From: Cristatella mucedo
Lineage: Eukaryota > Bryozoa > Phylactolaemata > Cristatellidae
Length of the DNA: 64,000 nucleotides
Reading direction: 5' to 3'
Assembly: GCA_009760855.2 (NCBI GenBank)
Contig: WPIO01000039.1
Span: 1,751,001 to 1,815,000, forward strand
A program made the translations under genes and the position numbers. This document shows, one piece after another, positions 1 to 25,159 of this stretch; the first letter of the stretch is position 1, and every line of letters begins with the position of its first letter. The notes below the pieces were generated by a model, which ran no database searches, was not told the origin of the DNA, and saw only the letters and a program-made list of their open reading frames with translations.

Positions 1-404
1 GCTGCTTACAACGTGAAGGCGTCGCGTACCTTGATCTTTACTAGCGCTGTGTGGAACTACGTTGTCATTCTTCCTCTGCCAGTTATAGCCGCAGTGGAGC
101 CTGCGACTCAAAATGTATTTCGAGACGGCTACTTCAAAAAAGGTTGAGGTCATGGACTACAGTTCCAATGCTGGACAAGCTGCTGCTTTACTTCTCTGGG
201 AGCACACTGCTGATATGCTGTCTTCGCTATAAGTAATGTGACTGTTGCCAAATCTCGCTGTCTGCACGACGATGATCTTTGCTTCCGTGTTGATATGCTG
301 TAGTGCGACCTGGATGTGCGTCCGTGCCACTGCTTTATGGTGACTAATAGGACGGCTTGCCAACCAACTCGGTTTTAATGAGTTTCCCTTCGTGTTTCTT
401 AGTT

Positions 405-545
405 CTTCTAGAGAGCCTTTCATCTCGCCTGGGCATCACTGGCACTGCTCTGCAATGGTCAGGCCCTATCTCAGTGGGAGACTCCAGAGTATCGATGTGA
501 ATGGAAAAAGATCATCCGAGGAACCTCTGAAATATGGCGTAATGC
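405..545 (+). mobile_element. Line-A reverse transcriptase fragment
   Basis: Encodes a stretch equivalent to [19 protein letters not shown] in the copy at 29.9 kb. Only about 140 bases of the palm-thumb region remain, running into a Line-B end. Confidence 0.7.
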
Positions 546-645
546 AATTTAATGTAATGTCTCTCCGTCTGTAACTCCACAAATTCATAAAGACTATGTG
601 GGTGTTACGCGCTCACATAGTCTTTATGACTTTGTGGAGTGGAGC
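546..645. repeat. inverted pair of Line-B 3' ends
   Basis: Arms 575-600 and 614-639 are 26 bases each with one mismatch, separated by 13 bases. Both are the Line-B 3' terminal sequence (CTCCACAAA...CATAAAGAC), so this is a head-to-head join able to form a hairpin. Confidence 0.75.
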
Positions 646-2310
646 TATATTTTGTATCATTTACAGGTCTTGCTCCTAGAAAAGAAGTCTAGCAGGTCTT
701 TCTCTCTATTTGAAAATCTTAGCGCAGTTCTAGCCGTAGAAAGATGCAAAAAGCAGCTGCAGCTTGCAATGCTCGTCACAAGCAATTGATTTGTGACAGG
801 TTTTCTCATTTGAAATCAGCTTTCTAAGGAAAACAAGCGCACATAGATCTTTCCCGGCATTTAAATCTACGTGGTAAAAGAAATGCAGAGCTCAATTTTC
901 CTTAAGTTTAAGGAAGCGTCGGCAATGCACGCGCCTTCGGCATTTGCCCCCTGTCCCCTATGTCTGCAGTCTTTATTTGGCGACAATAGCCCTCACTATT
1001 TCTATTTACACTTTATAGCTAAGATCTTTCTTAGCTTCTTCTTTTTTTGGCAATTTCAAAAATTTTAATAAAAATAAAAATTGCTTACCTTAAATAAATT
1101 ATATTATAAATTTATAAGCTTATGATAAATGTACTTAAAACTTTTTTATAAAAATAATCTTTTTAATATTAAAAATATTAAAATTAAATTATCACTTCAA
1201 AGTTGCTGTCGCCTGTGTCGAACCTGCGCATTACCAAAGTTTCGTCTACTCACTTCGTGTCTGTACCTGTGTTAATAGTGTTAACAGTGTACTTGTGTTA
1301 ATAGTGGTTTTGAAATAATGATTTGAGCGAAGCTGAGACTGCAATGTAGCAGGTCCTCAGGAATGCCTTCGTCAGCATGAGGAATAGTATGACTACAGCT
1401 ACTCGAAATTTCAAAGGCAATATGGCGGCTTGCGTGGTGTGGGTGGTTGGTCAAGCTCGGTGTTTGAGATTTATCTGTACCTCTCACTTTGTTAGAAAAC
1501 TTTGCCATCGCTGAAAGGAGTGGGCCACGGGCCCTAGCATATCCAAAAGCAAAGAGGTGCGCCGTATTGACTGTCGTGAGAGCTGGAAGAAAGGCACCGT
1601 TTGCAGCAATGCGCCAATGCATCCTTGAGCGTGAGAGCTAAACAAATCACTAGCGGAGTTACTGCATACGAGCGGTTTAGAGGCAATTAATTGTGTGGAA
1701 TGGCTTAGCTATGCAGACACGCCAGTCTTTCCTGACTTTGACCTAGAGCCACACGTGGACTTGCTGACCCCTTTTGACTTTTTGGAATGGTCTAAAACCT
1801 TACATGCTCACAACTTCCACTGCGCTCCAGAATATTGTGCGGCAGCAGGTCATTTCTGCAGGCTGGAATCCTTTTAACTCTTTGCTTGTAAATATGCCAC
1901 AAAACTCTAGACTTAGCAATAATCTTATCATGGAAAATTGCTGAACCTTACAGATGATTGGAAATGTGTGCTACCAGACCAGAACAAAGCCATTTTGCAG
2001 TAGCATACCACCAGAAAAACCTTTAAGAAGCTTTCTGTAACTGTTGCTTAAAATTTGACACTATGACGATTTAAAAGCTCATAATAATCTTAATGGATCG
2101 ATAATCGCGAACCTGGGTTGGGGTGTTAATATGAACTAGGAATTTAACTATAGATGACTTGTTTTATCCCGGTTCGGAAATAAGGCTATTGGAGGACATC
2201 CACTGTGATTTATTGCTCACACCATCCTCGGAAATAAATCAAAAAGACTGCTGCTGCTGCTGCTGCTTACCTTAAAGGCTGCAGTGATATGCTGCATCAT
2301 GTCATTGCAC
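646..2310. other. unassigned AT-rich sequence
   Basis: Contains a strongly AT-rich block (about 1050-1190), a minus-strand open frame of 113 codons (1281-1622) and a plus-strand one of 60 codons (1695-1877). I recognise no domain in either. A (CTG)n-like run lies at 2250-2267. Confidence 0.4.
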
Positions 2311-2314
2311 TGTA

Positions 2315-2690
2315 ATTTAATGTAATTTATTTCCGTCTGCAGCTCCACGAAGCTACGCAGACTAAGTGAATCTTACGCGGGAGAGGTGTCTGTAGCGAAC
2401 TCAAAGCCTACGCGTCTTTCTGTACGCATACGGAAAAGCCAAAAGACTTTACCTCACACAGCTTACAGAAAGTGAGAAGCATTGCCGAGTCAAGTGGGCA
2501 GTCGAGAAAGTGAGTAGCGAGAAATTGGCAGCTCAGGACGGCTGGAAAGGATGTGCTCTATTCGGCAGCACGAGAATAGATTTCGCTGTCGAAGAATTGT
2601 GGAAGTTAGTTCCATAGTGTGGAACCTTCGGAGCAAAAGCTTATCGCCAACGGCATTTAAACGTCGTTTTCGACTGACTAGCAATTAATC
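2315..2690 (-). mobile_element. Line-B 3' fragment
   Basis: Reverse orientation of the 3' part seen at 21.2-22.0 kb: terminal TAATGTAATTTATTTCCGTCTG, then the antisense of the segment encoding VGDRSFSSAGPRLWNSLP in better copies. Diverged. Confidence 0.6.
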
Positions 2691-2980
2691 TAAAACCGAT
2701 GCGAAAAAATCCGAAAGCACTAGGTGCTGTCTACTGACCGAACGGAGCATTTGCTAGATCCTGTAAAAAGACGTTCATGCTCTACAGGAAAAGTGTGGCT
2801 CTAGGCTCAGGCACAACTAGCCAACAGCTTTAGTAGCAGGCAGAGGGGCACATGTTTAGCCAATTGGACTTCAAGCCGTTCTGCTGTACGTGCATAGCAG
2901 CTCTGATATACTACGGATGACCATTTATCCCGTGTTCAGCGTATGGTAGAAGTCGTCGAAATTGAGAACTCGTCGCTTAT

Positions 2981-3598
2981 AATAATAATGACAATAATAC
3001 ACTTGATGAAGCGTCCTCAGAACACCAAATCTCTCTCTAGGCGCATTTGCTGTAAAGGAAATACGGTCGGATGGTTAGTGGTAGCATGCTTGATAAACAA
3101 CATAAATAGCTTGGTTAGGCGTGACATGCACATAATCAGCATGCAAGTATGGTTAGTGCCAGCAGGCACAGTGTCAGCATGCGTTAGTACATAAAGAACG
3201 AATCACAGGGATTCACTAAATGCTGTCCTAAATAGGTGCGTTTTAGTTCTTTTTAAATGCGGGCAAGTCAGGTGATGTTGTGATGGGAGCGAGTTCCAGG
3301 CTTTGGGAGCTTACGGACTAAATTCATGGTCTCCAAAGGATTTGAGGTTTTTACGAGGTATAAGTAAACGATTAGATACCGAAAAGCGGGTAGCACGATG
3401 CTTTGCATCTTGGGGAGTAGATCTGATAGATAGGCTGGAGCCAAAGAATGAAGTGACCTAAAAGTGAGCGACAAAACCTTGAAGTCGATCCGTTGCTTGA
3501 CTTATAGCCAGTGCAGGTCGACGAGAAGTGGTGTAATGTGGCAACTGTGACGCTCGCGACAGACAAGTCTGGCTGCAGAGTTTTGCACACTTAGCATA
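2981..3598 (-). mobile_element. Line-A 3' fragment
   Basis: Begins (on +) with an (AAT)-type tail and the 3' hairpin, followed by the antisense of the ORF2 C-terminal region ([19 protein letters not shown]). Frameshifted and truncated after about 620 bases. Confidence 0.8.
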
Positions 3599-3599
3599 T

Positions 3600-4559
3600 T
3601 TAGCACCTATGTTTACAGAGCTCGATGAAACCCATTTTGGCCTCTAACAGTAATGACAGTTTCGTATTTCTGCTGAAGACTAAATTGCTGTGCAGCAGCA
3701 AAAGCTATATGAGGTTTGTCTAGAGACTGCAATCGCATAGAACTGCTGACCGAAGAGCACACTTGGTTGCAGTCACACCCCGCATAAGAGCTAGTGAGCT
3801 TAGATAACTTGACCAAGCAAAGCTTCTGTCTGTTCTGTTTCAGGTGGGTAGAACAGCAATCAAAGCCGCGCACTTGACACACAAGTATTGGCTACATTGT
3901 TCCTCTCACTGTGATGTCATTACCTCGCTGATATGCCTATGGTTTCCGAAATTGTGTCTTTTATTACTCGTCAGTTGGCATGCTTCGTTTGCAACATGTG
4001 TTTAGGGGCCAAAAATTGATTTACCTGTAGTTCTCTTCTTACTTGTACAATAAAACACTCACAGTAGGCGAAATTTTTGGCAGCTATCCTTACCTGTCTA
4101 AATGTCTCAACAACTGTAAATGTGATCGTAGTAAACCACTTCTTATCAACCTGAGCTCAGGTTGCTAATCGAGCAGCATATTATCATCTTGGAAGGTTTC
4201 TCCACTCAACTGTAGGTCCATCAATGCTCTTGCTCCCGCCAAGCTACTTGAACTAGTTTCGCGCCAGGTCTCTCGTCGCACCATGCGCTCTTCTGACTCA
4301 GTTCGTTCAGTGTTTCCCCTTTTATAACTTCAAATTTTGTCGAGATTTTGCCTTCACATATTAGGCTTCCGATGTCAGGAACTCACTATATACTGACATC
4401 ATATCAACTCTTGATTTAAGAAACATTAAAAAGAAGCGAGAAAATCCTACTTTCTATTTTACCCTTAATTCGTGGCTCTGTTTAGTCGTCAATTAATTTC
4501 TCAAAGTTTTGTGCCATCCAAATATACTTGTCAGCAACACAGGCTGCTCAGAATCTGAG
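3600..4559. other. no recognised gene
   Basis: Short open frames only (89 codons on minus at 3613-3882). I see no splice-flanked coding segment or repeat boundary. Confidence 0.4.
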
Positions 4560-4740
4560 AGAACTTGGATGAGGGAGGCAGGGAAAGTTCGTAGCACTAG
4601 TACGGCTGCGTGTTGACTGTTTACAGTGAAAGCCTAGATTGTACCGTGCGATTACATCGGTAAAAGGGAGAGTATAAACTGTGCAATGACATGGATCTAA
4701 AACAGATCTCTGAGACACCCCGTCTTCAAATGCTCAACGT
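4560..4740 (-). mobile_element. Line-A internal fragment, diverged
   Basis: Antisense of the region around [13 protein letters not shown] in other copies; shares AAAGCCTAGATTGTAC and AGGGAGAGTATAAACTGTG with the copies at 7.5 and 29.7 kb. Confidence 0.65.
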
Positions 4741-5264
4741 ATAATTTTTCTCAACTGACATCTACTGTCTTAGTTGTTTTACTTGAATAAAACCTAACCA
4801 ACTGCAACTCAGTGCCTTCGGTGCCTCGGCGTGACGACAGGCACCCAAGAGAGATTTAGTGATTGATAGTTTCAACTTGATGGTATCTTGTTGAGTGTCA
4901 TTCGATGACTTTCTGTGTAACATAAGCTATTACGGAAGTTATGTACAGAAAGCAAACCATCGCTTATATTAATCGGCACCGTATATGACATCACAAGAGC
5001 AACAAACATTGCAAAAACCACGCGTCGTTGCATGTTTCCTATGGAAGTAGAGTAAGCACTCAGGTATACTCTTTTCCCAAGCCAGACCTTTGCGGGTAGA
5101 GTATGCAAGAACTTGATGAGTAGGAAAAAGGACGTGTATTCAAATCACGAAAAAACAGCAAATACGCATTGACCTTATAAACGAGTGCTCGCACATGCAC
5201 GCGATCGTCAATGACACCGTTCGCTTCGTTGTCCAGACTATCACGCCGAGACATATTCTTGTTA

Positions 5265-5600
5265 CCGAAAACAATATACGATTGATTGCCGGTCTACCGA
5301 CCTGCGCAATCAAACGCTTAAAGTTGGTGCAAAACTCGGCAGCTAAGCTTGTCTGTGATGGGCGTGGCAGCTTCCGAATTACACCGCTTCTCACCGACCT
5401 GCACTGACTCCCAGTCCTACAGCGAACATATTTCAAGATACTGTCACTCACTGTTAAGTCTCTTCATTCATTCTTTGGCTCCAGCCTACCTTTCAAATTT
5501 ACTCTACGCACCAGGCTAAGCGTCGTACCATCCGCTTTTGCGAATCTAGTCGTTTACCTACATTCATACGAACCTCGTGGCAATCGACGGCAATGGCCGG
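5265..5600 (+). mobile_element. Line-A ORF2 C-terminal fragment
   Basis: Encodes AGLPTCAIKRLKLVQNSAAK and PLLTDLH followed by a stop, then a frameshifted continuation. It abuts the satellite array. Confidence 0.75.
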
Positions 5601-8600
5601 CCTTAATTGCAATATTGGTATTACATTAGGTATGCCATCGCACTTTAAAAAAGGCGATGTAATACCCGATGTGCACTTTAGCTTTGCCCGGCCTATGTGC
5701 AGTCAATTTTCGACGGATTACTGATGATTGCGGTATTGGCATATGTCATAGCCGTTTATTGAAATGCAGTGACCGAGAAAACAATAGCATTTCCTGGGTG
5801 CACCAAACATAGAGTGTACGTGAACGAGAAATCTAACTGGGAACGTCACCCAGCAGAGGAAAGTCTATTTTTAATAAGCAGTTATAGGTTTCCGTATTTT
5901 CCCAGGCTGTTGCCGTTCATTGCCGTGCATTGCCCTCGACTGTACGTTCGCAGTTGTTGAAAATGATGCGGTTGCACTTTTAATGTAGTGTGCTGCATTA
6001 TGCAAGAAAAGTTGGAGCTTCTCTCAGCAACTGTAGGTCCCTTTGTACGGACCATATTTTCCCGGGCCATTGCCGTCAATTGCCGTGCATTGATATCAAT
6101 TGAACACTCGTAATAGGTGCAAATTCAGGGCAAGCAAAGTTAGATGTTACGTGGAATGAGAGTTGCAGTTTCACGAAGCCAATCTTGCCAATTTTCCATG
6201 GATTGCTGTATTTGCCCTGATCATTACTGTCAATTATCGCACATCGTCGACAATAAACAGGCAAATAAAGCTGGGCAACTCCACGGTTTCCCATTGAACA
6301 CAGTGAAATGATACATGCAGTCGCAATCGGAGCTTTGTGCAGCAAATTTGTGGTTGGTTTGCAACGGATTGTTACGGATTGCTAATATTAATAATAATAA
6401 TAATAATAATATTGCACTTGATAAAGCGCCTTCAGAGAACTCAAATCTCTTTCTAGGCGCTTTACATTTGCTGCAAAGGGAAATGCAATTGGATGGTAGG
6501 TAAAATCATGCTTGAAAAACAAACAAAATAAATAATATGGTTAGGGGTGACATGCACAGGGTCAGCATGCAAATGTGGTTAGTGGCAGCAAGCAAAGTGT
6601 CAGCACGCATAAGCACATCAAGGACGAATCACAGGGACCCACTAAATGCTGTCCTAAATAGGTGTGTTTTAAGCTCCTTTTAAATGTGGTCAGGTCAGGG
6701 GATGTTCTGACGCAGGTCGGGAGGGAGTTCCAGGCTTTGGGAGCATACGAACTAAATGCACGGTCTCCAAAGGATTTAAGGCTTGTACAAGGTATTTGTA
6801 GACTGTTGGATTGCGAAAAGCGGGTGGTACGATGCTTGGCCTGATGGGGTAGTATATCTGAGAGATAGGCTGGAGTGAAAGAATGAAGGGACCTAAAAGT
6901 GAGCGACAAAACCTTGAAGTCAATCCGTTGCTTGACTGGTAGCCAGTGCAGGTCGGCGAGAAGTGGAGTAATGTGGCAACTGCGACGCTCACGACAGACA
7001 AGTCTAGCTGCCGAGTTTTGCACCAGCTGCAATCGCCTGATCGCACATGCTGGTAGGCCAGTAAGCAGTGAGTTGCAGAAGTCGAGACGAGATGTCACGA
7101 ATGCATGGACCAACTTAGATGTGGTATCCTTATCTAACAAGCCCGAATTTTAGCAATGTTATGAAGCTGAAAATAGGCAGATTTGACTGTGGAGCTGATA
7201 TGGTCATCTAATGAGAGGTCGCTTTGGAATATGACACCTAGATTTCGAGCTGATTCAGCAGAAGATATGCTGGCAGAGCCAATTTTGAGAGTCAGCCTTT
7301 CCAATCTCTGGATCACACTGGGTTTGCCCATAACTAGTAGGTTAATTTTATCATCGTTTAGTTTTAGAAAATTTGCTGCCATCCATGTGCGGATGTCATC
7401 AATGCATGCAGCTAGTGAGTTTAGAGAATTTGAGGTGCTCGAAGGCTGGGAGGGATCAAAGCAAAGTTACAACTGAGTGTCATCCGCATAGAAGTTAAAG
7501 CCTAGATTGTGCTTGGCAATCACATCAGCAAGAGGGAGAGTATAAACCGTGAAAAGAACCGAACCTAGAACGGAGCCCTGAGGTACTCCATATTTCAGAG
7601 GTACTTCAGATGATCTTTGTCCATTCACGTCAATACTCTGGAGTCTCCCACTGAGATGGGGCCTGAACCATTGCAGAGCAGTGCCAGTGATGCCCAGGCG
7701 AGATGATGATTGCTACTTTAAGTCGAGCTATTCCTGTAGATCGCCATGAATTGCCCGAGATTTTACGAGCGAAATAGGTATAAAATTATGTGGTTGCTTT
7801 TTTAATGAAGTGCTTTGTAATGTGCATTCAACATGAAAGCGTTAAGAAGCCTATTTCTGGTATTTTGTAGTGGAATGCCGTAGATTGCAGTATTGGTCTG
7901 GCCCATTGCTGTTGATTGCCGTGCATTGCTGACGTTTAACGAGTAAAGCAGCTTAAAAATGCCACGGTTTCACTTTGGAAGCAACGGAATGTTATATGTA
8001 ATGACAACTGGGGCTTCGAGCTGCCAATTTCTCGTCTATTTTCTGCGAGTTGGGGTATTTTCCCGGCGATTGCTGTCGATTGCCATTCATTGCTCGCGAT
8101 TATACGTTCGCGATTGGTTGAAAGGGTGTGATTGCACTTTAAACATAGTTCGCTCATGACAAGTAAGAACAATGTAATCTTGGCCCAGTTTTCCGGAGAT
8201 TTGCTATGGATAATAATGTATTGCCGTAATTGCCGGGGCCATTGCTGTCAATTGTCATGCATTGCCCAAGGTTGAACGAACAAAGTGGGTTAAAATGGTG
8301 TTCGCGCATAGTGAGATGTTACGCGAAATGAGAATTGGAGCTTGGTGCAGCTGATTTTTCGTCGATTTACCGCGAATGCGGTATTAGCCCCTGCCATTGC
8401 TGTCGGTTGCCGTGCATTGTTGACAATTAACGTGCAAAATAGCTTGAAAGTTCTACGATTTTACTTTTAGCACACAGAAATGTGAAATGCGATGACAATC
8501 GGCATTTCGTGAACCTATTTTGTGGTCTATTTGCCACGGATTAAAGTGGATTGCTGCTTCGAGCCGAGCCAAGGCAGTAGATTGCCATGCATAGCTCGAG

Positions 8601-9785
8601 ATTGTGCGAGCGCAATCGGTTGAAATGATGCGGTTGACTTTAGTCAGTATGTTTTGCTATATGCATTTAAAGTAGGAGCATTGTGAAACCAATTTCGAGG
8701 CATTTTCCGTAAGATTGCTGTAGATTGGGATATTGGCCCGGGCTTTTGCAGTCAATCGCAGTGCATTGCTGCAGAAGGGTCGGGCAATTACAGGGAAACT
8801 ATGTGATTATACAGTAACCGAAAATTAGAGCAGCGTGCAATCATAATTAGAGCTTTTATTCTACGTATTCTGGTCGCTGTGCGGCGGATTGCAGGGGATT
8901 TCGGCGGATTTCGGTATGGGACCGGGCCTTTGCAGTTGATTGCAGTGCATTGCATGAGAATGGAGCAAAATGTTTTGGGTGCACTGTGAACCGAGTCTAG
9001 TCTTACATACAATGTCAATTAGAGCTTTACGATGGCTATTTGAGCATGATTTGCACTGGAATAGAGAGGATTTTGCTATTTCCCATGTCATTTCGGGCGC
9101 TTGCCGCTCATTGCCAGAGTGCAAGAGTGCACAATTTGTTTATTTTACGTGGGTGTGCACACAACGTGGTGCACTTTAACATGCAATACAAATTGGAGCT
9201 CGGTGCAATCTGTTTCTATTTTTGCAGTGAATTCGGTGGATTGAAGTAGATTGCGGTATTGGCTTGGGCTACTGCAGTCGATTGCAGCGAATTGCAAGTG
9301 AACGGCCCTGCCAATGCAAGTGAAATTTTTAAGTGCAATTCTCGCAGAGTGTAATGTCATATGCAATCAAAAAATTAGGTTTTCGAACAGGATTGTTTCA
9401 TTTCGTGGTGGAATGGATTGAATTTCGGTGGCTTGTGGCATTGCCATGGGCCACTGCAATGTTAGTTCAGTGGACTTCGTGAGTACGCGTCAGCAGAATA
9501 CAGTGAAAGTTTCTGGGTAGATTTTGCCTGTAGCGTAGTTTGATATTCCAGACTTTTTGGAGCTTTTCGCAGCTGATTTGTTGTTAATGCGAAGGAAACT
9601 AAAATGGATTTCGGTGGATGAAGGTACATGCCTCCGGCATTGAAGCTCACTTGCATAAGTGCGTGTGCGCACAGCGACGTGAAATTTGGTGTAGAGATAA
9701 AAATTGAACGCGGACAACAAGATCAGCCCCAAATTTTTGAGCTCGGCAACGCCACTGTCCGGTCGATTTTGGCCTAACTAGCGTG
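5580..9785. repeat. diverged tandem satellite, period about 170 bases
   Basis: A unit with a core like GGCCATTGCCGTCAATTGCC then GTGCATTGC, followed by an AATTGGAGCTT...CAGCCAATTT...GATTGCGGTATTGG stretch, recurs at about 5920, 6070, 6225, 7905, 8070, 8240, 8395, 8565, 8745, 8925, 9095, 9270 and 9450. Spacing runs 150-182 bases. Copies are heavily diverged, with no long open frame shared among units. A Line-A copy (6385-7707) interrupts the array. Confidence 0.85.
6385..7707 (-). mobile_element. Line-A copy, 5'-truncated, with target duplication
   Basis: 1.32 kb of a CR1/L2-like non-LTR element. Flanks GATTGCTA at 6377-6384 and 7708-7715 form an 8-base target-site duplication. From the 3' end (left): (AAT)n tail, 3' hairpin, 3' UTR, then ORF2 C-terminus in two overlapping frames ([40 protein letters not shown]) and, further right, the antisense of the FYADD region. 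At least one frameshift separates the frames near 7134-7140. Satellite sequence resumes on both sides. Confidence 0.93.
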
Positions 9786-9875
9786 GATTGTGGTGGGTTG
9801 GAGTGGATTGCGTTGGATTGCGGTGGATTGCGATGGATTGCGGTGGATTGCAGTGGATTGCGGTGAAAAGCGGGG
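9786..9875. repeat. decamer minisatellite GGATTGCGGT
   Basis: About nine near-perfect copies of a 10-base unit (GTGGATTGCG in another register) at the end of the satellite array, about 290 bases upstream of the spermidine synthase ATG. The same GATTGC(G/C)GT word is scattered through the satellite units. Confidence 0.85.
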
Positions 9876-10139
9876 GATTGAGATAATTCGTCGAACCCTG
9901 CTATGCCTTCGCTATCCTCGCCTCCAATATCAGAACACGGCTACTTCGGTTGAGTGTCAATACGCCCAGTCAAGGTCATTGAGCAAACGATGTATTAAAA
10001 GCAGCAAGCTTCTTTCTTTCTTAAACTTGTATTTTTTTCTTAAAAACCAAGGCGGATAGTTCGTTAGCATTGGAGTAGTCAAAATCGCAACAACTACCAG
10101 AAGTTCGTAGGTCAAGGTGACAACACGTAGCCGGCAGTG

Positions 10140-10159
10140 TTGTGGGCGGGCGTGCCAGT
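10140..10159 (+). promoter_or_regulatory. GC box next to the spermidine synthase start
   Basis: GGGCGGG at 10144-10150, ten bases before the ATG, with no TATA-like box nearby. It fits a TATA-less housekeeping promoter or a GC-rich 5' leader. The transcription start cannot be placed from sequence alone. Confidence 0.35.
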
Positions 10160-23277
<13,118 letters not shown>

Positions 23278-23705
23278 TGCTGCCTTCACCCCATACGACT
23301 CGTGGATGCGCACAATCGAGTGATCGAGGTCTGCTAGTCAATTGGCTGCTGAGTGAGCGTGAACTGGCCGGAAACTGTAGCCTCCATCGGCTCGTGAGAA
23401 GCTGTCTGTATGTGTGATGAAGCATCGGCGTAGCCACGATCGGCAATTCTATAAGCGTCCTTGGGCGCCTTATGAATTAACCGAGCCACCAGGGTGACCG
23501 TGTGCAGTGTGATTGGAATAGAAAGAACGAGTTCGGTGTTCTAGTTTTTCTCAATCAATGTGCTACCTTTTGCGCAAGTGAGCGCGTGTTCAGTCTTCTA
23601 TGTCCAGCCTCTTGGTTGTATGATTCTTTCGGGGTGTGTGCCAAACCCTGTGGGTTTTTGCCATGCCTGCTGCCCTGCAAAGGGGCTTCGTCCAAGTTGC
23701 TGCTG

Positions 23706-24173
23706 TCAGGCTCCTCGTAGATGGCAATCGCCTGTTATTGAAATGCTGTTTGTTAGTTTTGAAATTATGAAATAAATTTCGTTGTCCACTAGGCCTTTGC
23801 CTGCCGGTCCTTGGTATACAGCTTTGCTGCGATTGGCAAATGTGTCTCGGCTTGCTGAGTCACGTGCTGTGATCTCACGATCGGTACTGACCCTTGAGCA
23901 GAGCTGGCATAGCTCGTGCTCATTGGATGAGTGCTTGTGGGCGCACCTCTGCACACACTCCTTCGTGGCGGCTGCAGCTTTCAGCAGGCCGTTGGCATTC
24001 GTTTGCCAAACACCAACCGTGCAATAACGCTGATGCTCGAGTATGTGAGGCCGGCACTGATGGAGTCGATGCAGGCCTGCTTTGCACCCACGATATTGGC
24101 GACTCGGCAGTAACGAGGAAGCGGACGACCGATCCGGACGACCGACCAATCCAGATGAGCCGCGATGGCACAC
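23706..24173 (-). other. GC-rich 155-codon open frame, unidentified
   Basis: An open frame on the minus strand spanning the end of the spermidine synthase 3' region and beyond. A Cys/His-rich patch (ATKECVQRCAHKHSSNEHEL, then CQLC) and coding-like composition stand out, but other frames on both strands are also open. I cannot identify it; it may be an exon of an unknown gene or chance. Confidence 0.25.
23771..23776 (+). terminator. candidate polyadenylation signal of spermidine synthase
   Basis: AATAAA lies 494 bases after the stop codon in an AT-rich dip that ends in a TTTCGTTGTCC stretch. I noticed no earlier AATAAA between the stop and this point. Confidence 0.5.
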
Positions 24174-24297
24174 TAGATAAGGCGGTTGCTTTTCATGACC
24201 TTGCTCCCGAGGTCGTGGGTTTGAACCCTGCAGCGGTGGTGATAGCCGTAAAGGCTCTCTTGTTGCTATAGAAAAGAGGCTGTTAAATCAGCTAGTA
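24158..24297 (+). mobile_element. tRNA-derived SINE
   Basis: Pol III-type head: A-box-like GATGGCACACTAGATAAGG and B box GGTTTGAACCC preceded by GAGGTCGTGG. The body ends in GAGGCTGTTAAATCAGCTAG. The best-preserved copy in the window. Confidence 0.85.
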
Positions 24298-24299
24298 TT

Positions 24300-24634
24300 A
24301 TTAGGAGCTACCGATCCACACAAACGACAGCAAATCATGCAAACGGGCAGATCGAGGCAAGCACCAGGTCAAGGCTGAGCTTGAACCGGGTGTGCTGCAG
24401 AGCCTCAGTACCGGCCAACCGAATCGCTCAAAAACGTATGACGGATGGCTGTCTGACTGCAGGCTGTAAGGCCTGGAAGCTGCAACATCCCGACAGGGTA
24501 GCAAGGCAAGCATACACTGGGAGGCCGACCTGACTGAGGCTGACTGAAACCGATCAGCTATGCCAGGGAGGGGGGTGGGAGCTCCTGATCAGATCAGCCG
24601 CTGCTGCCACTACCGTTGATAGGCTACAACATTG
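24300..24634. other. no recognised feature
   Basis: Unique-looking sequence between a SINE and a Line-A fragment; no gene seen. Confidence 0.4.
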
Positions 24635-25130
24635 CATAATTATAATACAACATTTGCATAGCCCTTTAGGAGAACTAAATCTCTTTCTAGGCCCTGTACG
24701 TATGCTGGATAGATATGTCAGCTGGTTAGTTGCACAAACAACTTGAGGAAGTATAAGCACAGCGAGTACAGCTCATGCAGGCAGAGCAATTGCTGTGAAG
24801 AACTGGTGTTTTAGCTTCCGTTTAATTTCGTCTAGTCAGGGAATGTCGTAATGTCAGTCGGTAGTGAGCTCTAGACTTGTGGAGCATAGGAACTAGGAGC
24901 ATGGTCTCAAAAGGAGTTACAGGCCGGAGAAAGAGGAGGATCTACAAATGAGAGACTGGACCATTGGATGTCGATATGCAGCTTGATGGGGAGCCAGTGC
25001 AGGTCGGTGAGAGGTGGTGCTATGTGACAGTTCCGACGTTCACGACAGACAAGGCCAGCTGCAGAGTTTTGCACCAACTTTGAAAGTGTCTTACTGCGCG
25101 TGCTGGAAGATCTTCCTGCATGTGTAATAT
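24635..25130 (-). mobile_element. Line-A 3' fragment, diverged
   Basis: Hairpin remnant (GGAGAACTAAATCTCTTTCT) and antisense ORF2 tail (GGGAGCCAGTGCAGGTCGGT). Several indels. Confidence 0.75.
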
Positions 25131-25159
25131 GAAGTTCCAGATTGGGCTCGAGCCCCGAG

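Noticed and set aside
5580-9785. CRISPR-like array
   Set aside because: Repeats are contiguous, diverged and about 170 bases; there are no spacers, and the genome is eukaryotic.
24165-24240. Functional tRNA gene
   Set aside because: A and B boxes are present, but no cloverleaf with a proper acceptor stem, and it continues into the shared SINE body.
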